Shown here: positions 11,050-11,443 of the stretch, one piece after another
Layout: the number at the start of each line of letters is the position of its first letter
How positions within the stretch are numbered: position 1 is the stretch's first letter
Assembly: GCA_003550625.1 (NCBI GenBank)
Contig: PUKU01000045.1
Location: forward strand, 1 to 11,443
Length of the DNA stretch: 11,443 bases
Source: Candidatus Aenigmatarchaeota archaeon
GTDB taxonomy: Archaea > Aenigmatarchaeota > Aenigmatarchaeia > PWEA01
Direction of reading: 5' to 3'
Translations under genes and position numbers: made by a program
The notes under the pieces: model-generated
Told to the model about the DNA's origin: nothing
Databases searched by the model: none
Seen by the model: the letters and a program-made list of their open reading frames with translations, nothing else

Positions 11050-11443
11050 GAAACTAGAAGAGGCCGTGGATAGGGCCAGGGAGCTGGAAGAGGTAGGTGA
11101 CATACTCGAAGGCGGTGGCTTCCTGTGTTCCGCATACATAATGTTGGACAGGGACGAAGAGGGATGTCTGGATGTCTGGAACCTGGCGTTCTATTCAAAG
11201 AAGGAGAACGAAATAACGGCGGTCGAAGTATCGGAAGACGGAGCAAAGCTCGGTGTAACGGACGCACCACTCAGGGAGGATACAGGGGAGGTTAAATACC
11301 GCGACCTCGGGGTCGATGCTCGGGAGGGTATGGAGATGGCCAGGGAGGTGCTGGAGAACGACTTTGGGGTCAAGTACAGGAAGATGCTTTTTTCACTCAA
11401 ATCGGAGGACGGCAAACAGGTATGGAGAGCCGTTTTCGTGGGG
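11048..11443 (+). CDS. Conserved-looking protein of unknown function (partial, 3' end outside window)
   Basis: Begins at ATG 11048 with 132 codons visible and no stop before the edge. Residues 1-22 form a charged helix (MKLEEAVDRARELEEVGDIL). Then come beta strands with GGGFLCSAYIMLDRDEEG, LDVWNLAFYSKKENEITAVE and VSEDGAKLGV. A second helix, VDAREGMEMAREVLENDFG, precedes FSLKSEDGKQVWRAVFVG. The order of W-x-L-x-F-Y, an acidic turn, V-x-V and G-x-x-x-x-V recalls PepSY-like or related small alpha/beta proteins, but this is a pattern impression and I do not recognise the family. No signal peptide or membrane helix. The start is supported by a well-placed TATA box; there is no ribosome site, so translation is probably leaderless. 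It faces away from tRNA-Val across 37 bases. Confidence 0.8.
   Translation, partial: MKLEEAVDRARELEEVGDILEGGGFLCSAYIMLDRDEEGCLDVWNLAFYSKKENEITAVEVSEDGAKLGVTDAPLREDTGEVKYRDLGVDAREGMEMAREVLENDFGVKYRKMLFSLKSEDGKQVWRAVFVG

Noticed and set aside
11046..11415. Two leftward frames opposite the rightward gene
   Set aside because: Both are antisense to a frame with a good TATA box, and their Pro/Arg- or Ser-rich products look like shadow translations.

Overview
The window looks archaeal. Both tRNA genes carry introns in the anticodon loop and in the D arm. Promoters are TATA boxes about 22-27 bases from the inferred start, and one gene appears leaderless. Arg and Ile codons lean to AGG/AGA and ATA, and the tRNA genes end in plain T-runs. 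The large surface protein is very rich in Asp and Glu, which fits a salt-adapted lineage (for example a halophilic DPANN or MSBL1-like archaeon). That placement is inference, and the sequence alone does not fix the taxon.

Positions 1-9552 (minus strand) are one uninterrupted reading frame of at least 3184 codons that runs off the left edge. It encodes a giant secreted or surface-anchored protein. In order it has: an N-terminal signal or anchor helix; a 'bacterial repeat' (InlB B-repeat/Flg_new_2-like) domain; a CARDB-like domain; three near-identical propeller blades; a second bacterial repeat; a Cys-closed beta-propeller; a third bacterial repeat; a second Cys-closed propeller; about ten Ig/FnIII-like repeats of ~100 residues forming a stalk; an FnIII domain split by an insertion; and further Cys-containing Ig-like domains. 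The C-terminus is outside the window.

Positions 9533-9727 (minus) hold a 64-residue winged-helix protein whose 3' end overlaps the giant gene by 20 bases. The two form an operon with one TATA box (9781-9788). A 27-base imperfect palindrome (9754-9780) between the TATA box and the start codon is a good candidate operator, so the small regulator probably controls itself and the giant gene. Positions 9791-9988 are AT-rich and I see no gene there.

Positions 10005-11010 (minus) hold tRNA-Ala(GGC) and tRNA-Val(CAC), separated by a small membrane protein built from three related segments and lacking a clear start codon. Each tRNA has two introns, one near position 22/23 and one at 37/38, one of 39 and one of 90-91 bases. 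The long intron of tRNA-Ala (D arm) and the long intron of tRNA-Val (anticodon loop) share sequence blocks and a three-stem fold supported by compensatory base changes. They are one intron family at two different positions, which I consider the most interesting find here.

From 11048 rightward, divergent to tRNA-Val, begins a leaderless gene of unknown function that runs off the right edge.
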